Source: Stictocephala bisonia (taxonomy: Eukaryota; Arthropoda; Insecta; Hemiptera; Membracidae). From it: 64,000 nucleotides of DNA. The translations under genes and the position numbers were made by a program. The notes beneath the pieces are model-generated. The model was given only the letters and a program-made list of their open reading frames with translations, was not told the origin of the DNA and did no database searches. Below are positions 1 to 11,418 of the stretch, piece by piece; within the stretch, counting starts at the first letter, position 1, and each line of letters opens with the position of its first letter. The stretch lies in the NCBI GenBank assembly GCA_035578905.1, contig JAQJVL010001106.1, forward strand, positions 1 to 64,000, written 5' to 3'.

Positions 1-591
1 ATTAAACTCTTTTCTAGGATTTAATTATTATTAAAGGGAAAAAAACACCTTGACTGGTTAAGAACAATCCTTCAATTAATTTTATTTAAACACTTGATAC
101 CTTTTTTAGCTCAGGTGATTCATTTTAGAGGTTTTGTAATGAACAGAGTATTAGGTTAGTAGAAGTGAAGAGGAACCGTAATTAACGCTCAGAAAAATCG
201 CGCGACCATATCGAGTGGGCTGATAAAGCGCGCGACAATATCGCGCCGCCTGACACTAGGGTCAAGCGATATGATAGCGCGCTCATGATATCAACGGTCG
301 AGTTCAGAGATCTTACCAAGTTCTGTTCTCCTAATACTTAACAACCATTTTAACGTATTTATTGTCAACAGAAAAGGATATAAAAGGATAACGAATTAAA
401 ATAATATTACTGTAACACCGAGAAACGCGTTTGTATTTAATATAGTATAACTAAAAGAGAGAAAAACAAATCATATATGTATTTACTATAGTATAATGTA
501 ATAAATCGTGTGAGTTGGCAGCACTGAGATATATTTTTGCAATTAATCGTGTGTATTGGTAACACTGTGAAAAACAGTTTTTACATTTTAT
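1..591. other. AT-rich flank with TATAGTATA-type repeats
   Basis: No gene is visible. Positions 190-310 are locally CG-rich with several overlapping CGCGC and GATATC-like palindromes. From about 425 a degenerate repeat of roughly 75 bp begins, recognisable by TATAGTATA, AATTAATCGTGTG, TTGGTAACACTG and GAAAAACAGTT. The same motifs resume at 3306-3480, so the array was one block before the LINE at 612-3285 inserted into it. Confidence 0.5.
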
Positions 592-611
592 ATAGTACAT
601 AAATTAATAAT
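592..611. repeat. Target-site duplication, left copy
   Basis: These 20 bases recur exactly at 3286-3305, directly after the (GAA)n tail of the LINE. This is the expected product of target-primed reverse transcription, and it fixes the left border of the insertion at about 612. Confidence 0.85.
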
Positions 612-3285
612 AATAATAATAAATTAGTGAATAGGGACCTCAAGGAGGAAGTGTGTGAGGTTAAAAGGATAAGCGATAGGATCATGAGTGTAAAGTTGGT
701 CGTGGGGGATGAGCTAGTCACGGTGCTGAGTGTGTATACACCCCAAACGGGGTGTTCTGAGGAAGAAAAGGACAATTTCTGGAGATTGCTGGATGGAGCA
801 ACAATGGAGATACCAGACAACGAAAGGGTCATAATTGGGGGAGATTTGAATGGACATGTAGGCGGGAGAAGAAGTGGGGAGGATGGAGTACATGGGGGAT
901 GGAGGTATGGCGAAAGGAATGCAGAGGGAGAGAGGATTGTGGAGTATGCAGTGGCTTTTGATATGGTAATTTCAAATACCATTTTCGAACGAAGAAGAGA
1001 ACAACTCGTAACTTTTAAGAGTGGTGAACAGAGAAGCCAGATAGATTACATCCTGTGTAGGAGGAGACATAGAAAGGAAATAAAGAACACCAAGGTCATA
1101 CCAAACGAAAGTGTAGCAGCCCAACATAGGCTGGTAGTAGCTGACTGTGAGATGGGGGTAAGGAAAGTCAGGAAATTCAAAAGTTATGGAGAAAGAAGGA
1201 TTAAGTGGTGGAAGCTCAAAGAGGAGAGTCTTCAGGAAGAATTTAGGGAAAAGGTGCTGCGTGAGCTGAGATTGCCGGAGGATGTACAAGAGTGGTGGAA
1301 CATAAATGGAGAGGTTATAAGGAGATATGGAGAAGAAGTGCTAGGCAGAACGTCTGGAAAGGGACCACCACAGGACAAGGAAGCGTGGTGGTGGAGCGAG
1401 GAGGTTCAGAGAAGGGTGAAACTGAAGAGGGAGGCAAAGAAGCAATGGGATCTGAGGGGAGGACAGGAAGAAAAGGAAGCCTTTAAGATTGCAAAGAAGA
1501 AGGCAAAGCGGGCTGTTGCGAAGGCAAAAGCGAGGGCCATGGAGGAGGCATACGAAGATCTGGAAAGAAACCAAGATGACAGGCAACTAATAAGGATTGC
1601 GAAAGCAAAGGACAAATCACGTAAGGACATGACATCGATTAAACAGATGAAGGATGGTTCAGGAGTGGTACTTTATGATCAGGAAAAAATACTAGGAAGG
1701 TGGTTGGAATACTTTGAGGAACTACTAAATGAGGAAAATCTGAGGGAGAAGTATGAGGACGGAGAAGCAAATGAGGGAATGACTGTGATGATAAGTAGAG
1801 AAGAGGTGGAGTGGGCGATGAGGAAGATGAAAAATGGAAAGACAGTTGGTGCAGACCAAATACCAGTGGAAGCATGGAAGTGTCTGGGTGAACGGGGCAT
1901 TGATGTGCTTTGGGATCTGATGAGGAAGATTTGGCAAAGGGAAAAATACCACATGAGTGGACAAAGAGTATACTTATTCCCATATACAAGGGAAAAGGCG
2001 ATATCCAAGATTGTGGAAATTATAGAGGGATAAAGTTGATGTCCCACACAATGAAGATATGGGAGAGGATCATTGAGGGTAGATTGCGTGAGGAGAGTGA
2101 AGTGTGTGAAGAACAGTTTGGATTTATGCCAGGAAGGGGAACAACGGACGCAATATTTGCACTGCGACAATTGATGGAAAGGCACAGAGAGGTGCGGGCT
2201 AACCTTCATATGACTTTTATTGACTTAGAAAAGGCTTATGATAGAGTGCCCAGGCAGGAGGTATGGAGAAGTATGAGATGTAAAGGCATACCCGAGAAGT
2301 ATGTGAGAGTGGTAAAGGGGATGTATGAAGGAGTAATGACGCAAGTAAGGACCAGTGTGGGTACCACTAAAGACTTCCCAGTGAGAGTAGGGCTACACCA
2401 AGGGTCGGTTCTCAGTCCGTACCTCTTTGACCTGGTAATGGACTGTATGGTAAATGGAGTAAAGAGAGAAGCGCCATGGAGCATGATGTTTGCAGATGAT
2501 GTGGTGATCTGTGAGAGAACCCAGGAGATACTTCAAGTGAGACTGGAAGAGTGGAGGAAGGTGTTGGAAGAAAGAGGAATGAGGATCAGCAGAGCGAAAA
2601 CGGAATACATGAGTATGGAAGAAACACAGGGGCTAAGGGTGGACATACAAGGGGAAGAGCTGCCACGGGTAGGGAAGTTCAAATACCTGGGTTCGTACAT
2701 CCAGAGTGATGGAGGACTGGAGGCGGAAATACAGCATAGGATTAATAGTGGATGGATGAATTGGAAGAAAATGAGTGGAGTGTTGTGTGATAGGAGGGTT
2801 GGCGCCAGGAGGAAAGGAAAGTTGTATAAATCTGTGGTGAGGCCTGCAATGCTGTATAGTGCAGAGACTTGGCCGATAAAGAAGGCGCAAGAGAGAAGGA
2901 TGGAAGTGGCGGAAATGAGAATGCTGAGGTGGATGAGTGGAGTTACAAGGAAGGATAGAATAAAAAATGATTACATCAGAGGAACAGTTGGAGTGGGACC
3001 CTTAGGGAAAAAAATTCAAGAAGGTAGACTGAGGTGGTATGGGCACATACGTAGAAGAGGGGAGAACTATGTGGGGAGAAGGGTTGGAGACTTGGAGGTC
3101 GAGGGGCGGAGGAAGAGAGGGAGACCAGAAATGAGATGGAAGGACAAGGTGTCATGTGACTTGAGGGAAAAGGGATGGAGGGAGGATGAAGCCCTGGATA
3201 GACAGCTGTGGAGGAGGAGGATCCGGAGTTGTAATGCCGACCCTACGTGACGTGGGAAAAGGCAAAGACAAAGAAGAAGAAGAAG
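612..3285 (+). mobile_element. RTE-type non-LTR retrotransposon, 5'-truncated
   Basis: The element is bounded by a perfect 20-bp duplication (592-611 and 3286-3305). It carries an apurinic endonuclease domain followed by a reverse transcriptase and ends in a short (GAA)n run at about 3267-3285, a simple-repeat tail of the kind RTE-group LINEs carry. The left end has no start codon or 5' UTR and the reading frame opens directly at the border, so the copy is 5'-truncated. The perfect duplication suggests a fairly recent insertion, while the single frameshift shows the copy is already defective. The clade assignment rests on protein style only and could be a neighbouring RTE-like group. Confidence 0.85.
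627..3250 (+). pseudogene. LINE endonuclease-reverse transcriptase, one frameshift
   Basis: Part 1 (627-about 1945) is the C-terminal portion of an APE-type endonuclease, with a GGDLNGHVG strand near 837-863 and RSQIDYIL near 1033. A basic linker follows, then the start of the reverse transcriptase. Part 2 (about 1942-3250) continues the reverse transcriptase in another frame: LEKAYDRVPR near 2225, LHQGSVLSPYLF near 2392, catalytic FADD at 2489-2500, then the thumb and a basic C-terminus containing GRRKRGRPEMRW. The frame changes in the A-run at 1942-1946, best explained by loss of one base. The expected histidine of the endonuclease SDH motif appears as AAQHRLV. The first codon (GTG at 627) is not a real start. 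All predicted activity would be copying LINE RNA into nicked DNA, but this copy cannot make the full protein. Confidence 0.85.
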
Positions 3286-3305
3286 ATAGTACATAAATTA
3301 ATAAT
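3286..3305. repeat. Target-site duplication, right copy
   Basis: Exact repeat of 592-611. It follows the LINE's (GAA)n tail immediately. Confidence 0.85.
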
Positions 3306-3480
3306 CGTATATGTATTTTATATAGTATAATGCAATTAATCGGTTGGTAACACTGCGAAAAAACAGTTGGTACACTTTATATAGTATACAGAAAGACTGT
3401 TTCTTTTTTTGCATCTGAACAAATTAATACTATATTAAATACGAATTAAAAATAAATTTTATATAGTATATCGTGGCTTG
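3306..3480. repeat. TATAGTATA-type repeat, right part
   Basis: Continues the degenerate tandem repeat of 425-590: TATAGTATAATGCAATTAATC, then TTGGTAACACTG, AAAACAGTT and TATATAGTATA at a similar spacing. The LINE split the array. Confidence 0.5.
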
Positions 3481-3489
3481 GTGTAAGCG

Positions 3490-3650
3490 AAGCGAGCCAC
3501 ACGTTCTTCTGCCGTTACCCTCTCGGGTGTGTCACTGTGCCGCGGTGGTATCGTCTCTGTCTCACAAACTGAAGGTTCTCGGATCGATCCCAGCACCAGC
3601 CATCACTGTGGGCAGACACTTTTTGCCCACACAATAAATACAATTAATTA
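3490..3650 (+). mobile_element. tRNA-derived SINE
   Basis: An A-box-like sequence (TGCCGCGGTGG, 3538-3548) and a B-box-like sequence (GGATCGATCCC, 3581-3591) are spaced about 33 bp apart, as in a tRNA promoter, but the flanks do not fold as a tRNA gene. A TTTTTGCCCACACAATAAATA tail follows. The internal Pol III promoter implies a SINE head. The family is not one I recognise. Confidence 0.5.
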
Positions 3651-3654
3651 ACGC

Positions 3655-3925
3655 CGTGACGTCAGAAGAAAGAGCGCGAAAACGGTGTGACGTCAATCAA
3701 ACAACACTGACCTAGGACAACGTTGCGGGGGGTCCACGTGCTTGTAGTAAACTCGACCTTTAAGGTTAACACGAGGTGATTATCAATGAAAGGTCAATGA
3801 CCTCAGTAGTACACAATAGTAAATTTGACCTCTGGGGTCAACACGTGGTGATACATTGGTAAACAACAACAGTACAAAGTTCAAGGTTGTGCGTGAACCG
3901 GCATTTATATACTACTATCAACAAT
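3655..3925 (+). promoter_or_regulatory. Cluster of CRE-like and nuclear-receptor-like palindromes
   Basis: Two TGACGTCA sites lie near 3657 and 3698. AGGTCAATGACCT (3791-3803) is an exact inverted repeat of AGGTCA with one spacer base. Further TGACC/GGTCA pairs occur near 3755-3765 and 3828-3841 within a duplicated block of about 75 bp (TAGTAAA..GACCT..GGTTAACACG). A TATA-like ATTTATATAC lies near 3903. This could be the promoter of an unrecognised repeat. No gene follows. Confidence 0.3.
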
Positions 3926-4326
3926 CATAACAATTCTGTAATAACAATCAAAGAAGGAATGTTATTTGTGTACATATAATATGCCTTTTTATGTACATTA
4001 TAAAATAATAACCAAATACTCGTAAATAGGTGTAGGGGATTGCATGGTCTCGCTTTGTGAGGAAAATAATTATTTGTAGATGCGTTTAGACAAAAAATGA
4101 AGTATTTAAAGAAGTTACAGGTATTGCAGATAAGGTACAATAAGAACATTTCACAATTAATTGTAATACATAAATAGAAAATAATACTGCCTATATACCT
4201 GATCCTATATATTGAAACTGAATATACCGTACCAATGAATACAAATCTATCATGTATTCAAATAGATGTGTATTAATTGAGGGTACTAGAATCAAAAGAG
4301 AGTATCTCCGGTCTGGCAAATTTTAC

Positions 4327-4480
4327 AGGAGAGCCAAAAAACGGGAGACGGAATTTCGATCCGTGGGGTCATGTACAGACTGTCATAAATATTCCTACTA
4401 ATCCCTTTGCCGCTCAGGCGGCGTTTCGATCCGCGAACCAAAAATTGAAAGTTTGAGGGGTGGCAAGAGTGAGGGGCAAG
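4327..4480 (+). repeat. Inverted repeat pair, left arm
   Basis: Contains GGAATTTCGATCCGTG, then GGCGTTTCGATCCGCG about 60 bp later. The same two anchors in the same order occur on the opposite strand at about 5690-5840. The arms are diverged outside the anchors. Either two copies of one dispersed repeat in opposite orientation or the long ends of one 1.5-kb element. Confidence 0.5.
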
Positions 4481-5552
4481 GAGGGACAAACTTACAAAAA
4501 TATACTTAAACATCCTTTAAAATAAGTCGTAACATAACTAATTTTATTTTAAACTATACAGTTTAATTTGTGGGTAAAATTTTATTATGATACAATAATG
4601 AATAGTTTTATAACATATATCAATGTTTATTACATTATTAAAGTATTAAATGTGAATTTCAAATGTGACTTTCATCTCTGTATAGCACTTTGTTTTTTCA
4701 GTTTACATAATTGCAATATCCCCTGGAAGGGTTGATTGAGTTTAAGGACACTTTCCCTACTACCTGATTTATGAAAATTCAGAAGTCAATCCAATATAAA
4801 CATTTTGTAGCCACGGTGATAATTTAAAATTTTAAATACTGCTTGTAATTTTACATGGCAAATCTCACTAATATTAATATTTACAATATTTAATTAAACA
4901 TCAATAAAATATAGCCGAAAGCCTCTGCAGGCTCTTAAGTACTTGAAATTGGAGTAAGCTGCATTCCATAGACTGATAAATATGACTTTTCAAATCCCTA
5001 TTCATTATACTGAAAAATAATAAAAGTGAAAACCATCATTACAGATTATTAAATTGTATAATAATTAAATTAACATAGGAAGTGATTTTTCAGTTTTGTG
5101 GAAAAATTATACACAATCCTCATTATAACTAATTAATCATAGTTATACATTTTTGTTACAGCGTTACACATTTTTTTCGTATTTGTAGTGGAAAATGTAC
5201 ATTCTGCTTCAGGAGAAATGTGCTTATATTGACTTTATTTTCTTATTATTTTTAATAACGCTAAAGGAAAGTCATTATGTTTACTTTATGAATTTAGTTA
5301 CAATGCAACGTAGGTTGTTTAAAAAAGAGTTTATGGGGCTGATTATCATTATTATGAAATGTAACCATTAGATTAAAAATTCAAAATAATTCAAAACGTT
5401 TTATAGCCATTGATGGACATAATTTTATTATAAATATTTAATAGTGAAATTAGTAAACGAATCACACTAGAAGTAATCAGGATCTGTTCCAGACATCAAG
5501 CAACTGTAATGAGAGTCTATAATATTGCAGAATCAGTATACCTAATGCAAAT

Positions 5553-5557
<5 letters not shown>
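4481..5557. other. AT-rich spacer
   Basis: Very AT-rich with no convincing reading frame. I see nothing assignable in it. Confidence 0.5.
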
Positions 5558-5619
<62 letters not shown>

Positions 5620-5624
5620 TATAT
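5558..5624. repeat. (AT)n microsatellite
   Basis: An almost uninterrupted AT dinucleotide run with one C interruption near 5613. It would form a hairpin by itself. Confidence 0.95.
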
Positions 5625-5689
5625 GACTTTGTTAGGGAAAATGTTTCTGCCGATTGACCAGCGGCATGTTACTACCCGGTTGTTTACCC

Positions 5690-5840
5690 TATAATTCCCA
5701 TCCACTGCTGCCTTCCCTCCCTGTTCGGCAGTCTCACTTTCTCCTTATCGCGGATCGAAACGCCACCTAGAGGAGCAACCACTAAGGTTGACACTTTTAT
5801 GACGGTCCTTACCTTCACGGATCGAAATTCCTACACCCCA
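5690..5840 (-). repeat. Inverted repeat pair, right arm
   Basis: Reverse-complement partner of 4327-4480, with GCGGATCGAAACGCC near 5751 and CACGGATCGAAATTCC near 5817. Confidence 0.5.
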
Positions 5841-6161
5841 AAAAACTGTAACGCAGTAATCATAGGTGTTAGGGAGTTGGACTTTTCTTCTAAATTAAGA
5901 TAAAAATATACATAAACCATTATTGAAATAAAAATTATACATTTTTAGGTTAATTTTTGAAAAAAATTATTTAAAAAAATGGAGATACCCTTCTTTGATT
6001 CCAAATGCTGGATATACCTTCTTTTGTTTGTAAATCGGTGAAACAAACAAAACACACAAGAACATTGAAGCATTCGTCAGATAATGCAAATAATAATTTT
6101 ATTCCTTAATATTGACTATAACATTATAAAAGCACTGCCTCGTTTGGGTTATATGTGGCAC

Positions 6162-6218
6162 GGGTCTCGATCGAGATCCTATTTCACGTTCAGAAACTGG
6201 CAAAGTCTCGATCGAGAC
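6162..6218. repeat. Two GTCTCGATCGAGAC palindromes
   Basis: GGGTCTCGATCGAGATCC (6162-6179) and GTCTCGATCGAGAC (6205-6218) lie about 280 bp upstream of the piggyBac-like transposase start. Short palindromes of this kind just inside the ends are common in piggyBac-like elements, so these probably mark the subterminal region of the element. I could not fix a TTAA-bounded terminus. Confidence 0.5.
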
Positions 6219-6463
6219 CCTATTTTCATGCACTCGCTAATTAGTTCACTGCGCCGTTAATAATAAGTTTTATGCCATTGTTGAGGTACAATTTGAAAGA
6301 GGAAGAGTTTATATATATAAAACATATATTATAACTCATATGGCCAGCTTATCATGTTTGCAACAGTGACAATAAAAGTTGCATTCAAGTGGCCTTGCAT
6401 TTTGTGTCAGTAGTCTGAGTCGTTGTTCGTTTATTGTTGGTTTTATGTTGTTATGGTTATAAA

Positions 6464-7465
6464 ATGAGTGAACTAAGTAGAAGTAGTGCTATTAGAACAT
6501 ATTTATATGATTTAGATAATGATGAAGCTAGTGACATTGACTTGGTAGAAGATATTGACGGTGACTAAGGCAATCTGACTGATTATTCTTCTGGTAGTGG
6601 TGAGTTGTTTGAGCCTAGGCTAGACGATATTAGTAGTGATAGTGATGACGAAGTTAGCCTTGTAAATGAACCAGTAGCCAGTAGTTCTGGTGTTGATGAT
6701 GTAAATAACACACCTACAAATATTAGGCCTACAGATGCTAATTGGATTAGAGTTTATGCCCCGGAACCAGCACTGAACATAGAGGCTAAATTTCAAGTAC
6801 GAACTACTGGAATAAAAACTGCCCTCCAAGAAACAGTCCCCCACTAGCCTATTTCTATTTGTGTTTTACAAACACTATTTGGCACTTGCTAAAAAATGAA
6901 ACAAATAAGTATGCAGAAGATGTAATTGCAAAAAAATAACCACTGACAGTATAAGCCCTTCTTCTAGGTTGCAAAAATGGGTTGATGTTTCAATTGCTGA
7001 GATGAAAAAATACATTGCGTTGATAATAAACATGGGAACAAGTCCAAGGAACAACATTGAAAAGTTCTGGAGCACCAGAGCATGCAGATCCATGCCATTC
7101 TTTTCTAAAATAATGGGACTAAAGCGGTTTCAAGCCATGTCCTCCATGTTTCACATTAGCTCGCAGCCCTGTATACCTCGCGGACAACCAGGACATGACA
7201 CATGGTATAAAGTAAGAACCTTCCTTGACTCAATGAATGATTCATTTAAGAAATATTTTATTCCTGGTCAAAACCTATCCATCGATGAATCGATGATAGG
7301 AATGAAAAACCGCTTTGCTCACATTGTCTATATGGCAAATAAACGACACGCGAGGTTTGGGATTAAGAAATTCGAAGTGGTTGATAATCTGTATATTTTG
7401 CATACAGAACTATACAATGGAAAACAGTTTTTACCTGACTCTAATGACCCGTTTACAGAGAAGGT
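6464..7465 (+). pseudogene. piggyBac-like transposase remnant
   Basis: The likely start is ATG 6464. An acidic Asp/Ser-rich N-terminus runs to 6844, broken by an in-frame TAA at 6566-6568. At least two frame changes occur between about 6845 and 6969, where TNKYAED is legible in a third frame. From 6969 the DDE domain is clear: WVDVSIAEMKKY, FFSKIMGLKRF, then LSIDESMIGMKN near 7278, which carries the first catalytic Asp, and HARFGIKKFEVVD. The sequence stops matching after FTEKV near 7460, where an oppositely oriented Mutator fragment begins, so the remaining catalytic Asp residues and the C-terminal zinc-binding tail are lost. A cut-and-paste TTAA-specific transposase in origin, non-functional here. 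Confidence 0.85.
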
Positions 7466-8625
7466 TGTGGTTTTTCGTTGCTTGATAAAACGTGGAAGTA
7501 CTCTGCCCATATTCCTTGTTTCATATCTTTTACACTTTTAGTGTTTCTTCTGATTGCAAGACCGTAGAATGTTTGTAATTTTAGGATTGTTGCATCAGTA
7601 AGTCGGTTTTTTCCACCGAGCGGAGTCCCATCAGGAAGTTTTTTAGTTTTGCTCTTTAGTGATCGTAACCGGGTACCCATCCGCTTTTGTAAATGGCCGA
7701 TACACTCAACTTTTTTAATTTCCACATTTAGGCCATAAGGTTTACTTGCATTTACTTCCATAAAAGCTTTTGTATCCCCATCCCCAAGGTATTCTAGGTA
7801 ACGGACATTGTTAGCTCGGAACGTTGAAATATTTTTACCGCCCCAGCCACTTCCATGGCTCCACTTGACCCAGAGAAGTTAGCCTGGCAAGATTCATCAT
7901 GTAAGCCCTGTAGTTTTGATTTACATTTACAGAATTTTGAAAGTATTTCTATATCTAATACTTTACCAGTGCTGAGAGAAGTGGCTGATACAATCCCGTT
8001 GAGGGAAGTGTGGCCTTGCTTCTGCCAAGACCCATCTACAGCAATAGATAAATCTCTGCACATGTTGTTTGCAATAACAGCATCCTCAACAGCATTTTTC
8101 ATAGATGTTTTGGCAACAGACTCAGATTTAGAGGCTAAAAACTGCTCGTAGACGTGGTAAAGGTTTACTGGAGGGCTAAGGTTCATAATCCCACAAAGCT
8201 TCTCAGCCGCAGCTTTTCCTTTCCCTATGGTGCGTAATCCGTAAACTAACCTGAGGTTGAGATCATATAACTTTGGAGACTCATCATCAGAGTAAACTTC
8301 TTCACAGTTTTTAGTGACAGATTTGTTGTCACAAGACACACATTTTATGGCTATTTGGCAAGCCAAACCAGCTAAATTTCGCTTGGCTATTGTCAAACTA
8401 CTGTGGCAATTATTGCACACAGCCACACTTTTTAATGATTCTTCGAGTTTTACAAAATCAAGCAGAAGGTTTTGCTTGACTAGTTGTAGGCCTAGGCCTA
8501 GATTCACAATCGAGGTTAGGCGTATTATCTGAAGTTGATTCAACATCCGGAGTAACTGAAGCTTTTATAGTATACCTATTACCATGGAAACTACGTTTCT
8601 TCGTAAGTCTCTTCACTCTATGCAT
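7453..8625 (-). pseudogene. Mutator-like transposase domain protein, frameshifted
   Basis: Reading the minus strand, ATG at 8625 opens MHRVKRLTKK and runs to a stop at 8458-8460. One base is lost near 8460 and the frame continues as a cysteine-bearing segment (CNNCHS, CVSCDN) and then YDLNLRLVYGLRTIGKG, VDGSWQKQGHTSLNG, TGKVLDIEILSKFCK, SSGAMEVAGAVKIFQRS. A second frame change near 7795 precedes LGDGDTKAF, VECIGHLQKRMG and GIWAEYFHVLSSNEKP. These are signatures of the Mutator-like transposase domain common in insect genomes. The 3' part is missing: homology ends at about 7455, where the piggyBac remnant abuts. The order of insertion and deletion cannot be decided. Confidence 0.85.
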
Positions 8626-9287
8626 TTTTACAGCTAAATCAATAACTAAACTTCACCAAAACACTTCGATAATTCACTTTCACTTATAAACATAACAACA
8701 TCAACAAAACTGAAATACAGACTGTAAAAACATACACAGCACAGCTGTCAAAAGTAGTTGAAAGCAGACTGTAATCAATGTAGCAAACACAACACTCAAA
8801 AATACCGCTTCAATTCGAAACGTAGTACTATAATAAGCGTACTCCCAAACTTGAACGTAAGGAAGAGCAAAGTTTGGCTAAAACGGCAGTGCAGTGTAAC
8901 TTTTGAATAATATTTTCTACACTTTCCGATTATACTACGATTATGTATGATATATCTACGTAAAGGTAATATTCCAAGCTATCAAAATAAAAAATAAAAA
9001 AAAATATTATTTTTATTTTATTTTTTGACCCTTAATCAAACAATAAAAAAAACAGGAGAATACGTTATTTAGCACTAAACGGTGTTTAATCTTTCAAATT
9101 ATAAGTTCCTCTGACTCGTTCTACGCATACGGGTTCCTCCTCTTCACTTGTATTTTCCTGCACCATTCTTGGTTGCCTTAAAATTTCTTTAAATTAGTTT
9201 AGAGTAGGATTTTCATCCATTATTACACCTTATAGCAGTAAACTATTATTATCACAAATAATGCACACTAAAATCAATAACAAACAG
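8626..9287. other. Probable 5' region of the Mutator-like element plus AT-rich spacer
   Basis: Lies directly upstream of the minus-strand Mutator reading frame. No second gene is visible. There is an A/T homopolymer-rich stretch at 8987-9025. I found no convincing terminal inverted repeat. Confidence 0.35.
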
Positions 9288-9672
9288 TTAAACAGAACAT
9301 TGACGGCAGTACTGAGCGGTGACAGATGCTATATAGCACTGCAAACCACGTGACCTAAGAACACTGACGGCAGTACTGAGCGGTGACATATGCCAGATAG
9401 CACTGCAAACCACGTGACGTAAGAACACTGTCGCCAGTACTGAGCGGTGACAGATGCCGCTGCAAACGACGTGACCTAAGAACACTGATGGCAGTACTGA
9501 GCGGTGACAGATGCCAGATAGCACTGCAAACCACGTGACCTAAGAACACTGACGGCAGTACTGAGCGGTGACATATGCCAGATAGCACTACATACCACGT
9601 AACCTAAGAACACTGACGGCAGTACTGAGCGATGACATGTCAGATAGTATTGCAAACCACGTGACCTAAGCA
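9288..9672. repeat. 64-bp minisatellite, six units
   Basis: Units begin TGACGGCAGTACTGAGCGGTG at 9301, 9365, 9429, 9486, 9550 and 9614. The spacing is 64, 64, 57, 64 and 64 bp, the third unit having lost 7 bp. Each unit carries CCACGTGACC or a close variant, which contains the E-box core CACGTG. Minus-strand open frames here are by-products of the repeat, since 64 is not a multiple of three. Confidence 0.95.
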
Positions 9673-11418
9673 ATGCTTGTGATTGGTTAAAATGGATATA
9701 CTTTGTTTTGAATGTAACTGGTGATAGATATACCTTCCTTTGATACTAACAGTAAATTTTAACCTTTAAAATCTATGTGATTTATATTTTTTAGAATGTT
9801 TCTGGCGTTGTAGCCAAATAGAGCATCGTCCATCCAATCAGAAACAATAATTAGCTGATAGTTGACCAAATGTGGAGATACCCTCTTTTGATTCTAGTAT
9901 CCTCAATTGAAAATACGCACCAGTAGGTATTCAACCTAGAAAAAAATCAATGTACGATATAAAACTATACATCTTACATATTAAACGAACCAACTCATTG
10001 TTAGCGTCATTCAAGAACAAATAACCAAACCTCAAAATAGAGAGGTAAGTAGTTCAAAAGGTTTATAAATAGATTTTAAACTTGAGTAAGGTATCTTTAT
10101 TCAGTAAGATAATATAATGATGTCTTCTCAATCCCGGGTGGTAACCAAAAACAGACCCACGACTCTTAGGATATGCCGAGGGCAGCTGGCAGCAGGTGAG
10201 GGGGTTTGGGGTTGTGAAAGGGGGCCTGGGCCACACCAACTACAATACTCTTTTTATCATTCTAATTTAAATTAGCTATTTGATATGTTAATTAGTTTAT
10301 TCATGTATGATTTTTTTAAACTGTTTGTCGTTGTATGCCATTTTGATGTCTTTTAATTGTTATTGTTTAATAGACGTTATAATATTTGTGTAATAAGTGC
10401 ACAACTCGCCGTTTGTTTAAACTATTTAGGTAACTGGTATATACGGCTGTATTCTCTCCAAACAATGAGTAACCTACTTTGTTTTTAGAGGGAGAACCAT
10501 AGTGAAGGAAGAAACAAAAGTCACATCCAATATAGTAGTTACATCTTCCTAAACCTGTGCAAAGAACGACTCAAAATACAGTATTACATTCCTTACGAGG
10601 ATGGTTCAGTCCACCAATGAAAGCCATAGGGTCTGATAAGAGAAACTTGTTTCAACCGTCAAACATACCCCAAGTTAATACTCATTTGTTAACACTCACA
10701 CGTACACTAGATTGGCCCACCCACCCACCCATACATGTACAGTGGTATTGGGTGTCGAGTAGTTAGTTCACCGTCTTCGGCTCTCTCCTTATTACCTCAA
10801 AGACTAACGTAGTAATTATTACGATGTACATTAGTCTGCCACTGAGGCGTTCACCGCGGCAGTGAGGAAGAAACGTCCGTTTAATTTTACTCTTTGCGAG
10901 GGCATAAACATTTGTTTAATAATTGATTTTACAGCACCTACTCATCTTATTGTATATGGTCAAATACGTGTTTTCCTACGGTATAAAAATATAAGATTAA
11001 AAAGCGTAACTTTTATCCCGTTTTAACATTTTACTGTAATCTTTATAGTAAAAAACAATTTAGTATACCCAACCAGGGAATTTCAACATAGCCTACTAAT
11101 CTTATTTTAAATAGCATAATCTTACAATAAGTAAATATGTAGTGCCAAAAAAATAAACAAAACAGCACACTAACTGTGGAAAATCTAAATATATTATATG
11201 AAATGCTAATGTGCGTACGTAAATTTTCAGTTTTCTTTATAATCCGCATCTCCGATCAACCTCCCGTTGGGGTGGTAAATACCCCTTGGCCTCTGGCAGA
11301 AAGTAAGGGAGTTTGGTCGGGGTGGGTGGAAGTGGGTGGTTGTGGGTGGCAAAAATGTGAAAATATATATATCTGTCCTTCTCTAACTCATATGAACTTC
11401 TGTAAAGTTCTGAAAATT
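9673..11418. other. Intergenic, no gene recognised
   Basis: AT-rich. 10716-10750 has a short CCCACCCACCCATACATGTACAG array, the reverse complement of the G-rich minisatellite at 23765-23925. The phrase GGAGATACCC..TTTTGATT near 9872-9895 resembles 5980-6002. Nothing else is assignable. Confidence 0.4.

Noticed and set aside
581..2209. Several minus-strand open frames of 80-176 codons
   Set aside because: They lie antisense to the RTE-type LINE coding region and have no motifs. They are shadows of a purine-rich coding strand.
3538..3605. Functional tRNA gene (also considered at 21229, 35532 and 61602)
   Set aside because: A and B boxes are present but no complete cloverleaf or acceptor-stem pairing can be drawn. 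SINE heads fit better.
9288..9673. Three minus-strand frames with repeated peptide motifs
   Set aside because: Translations of the 64-bp minisatellite. The repeat period shifts frame and there is no gene context.
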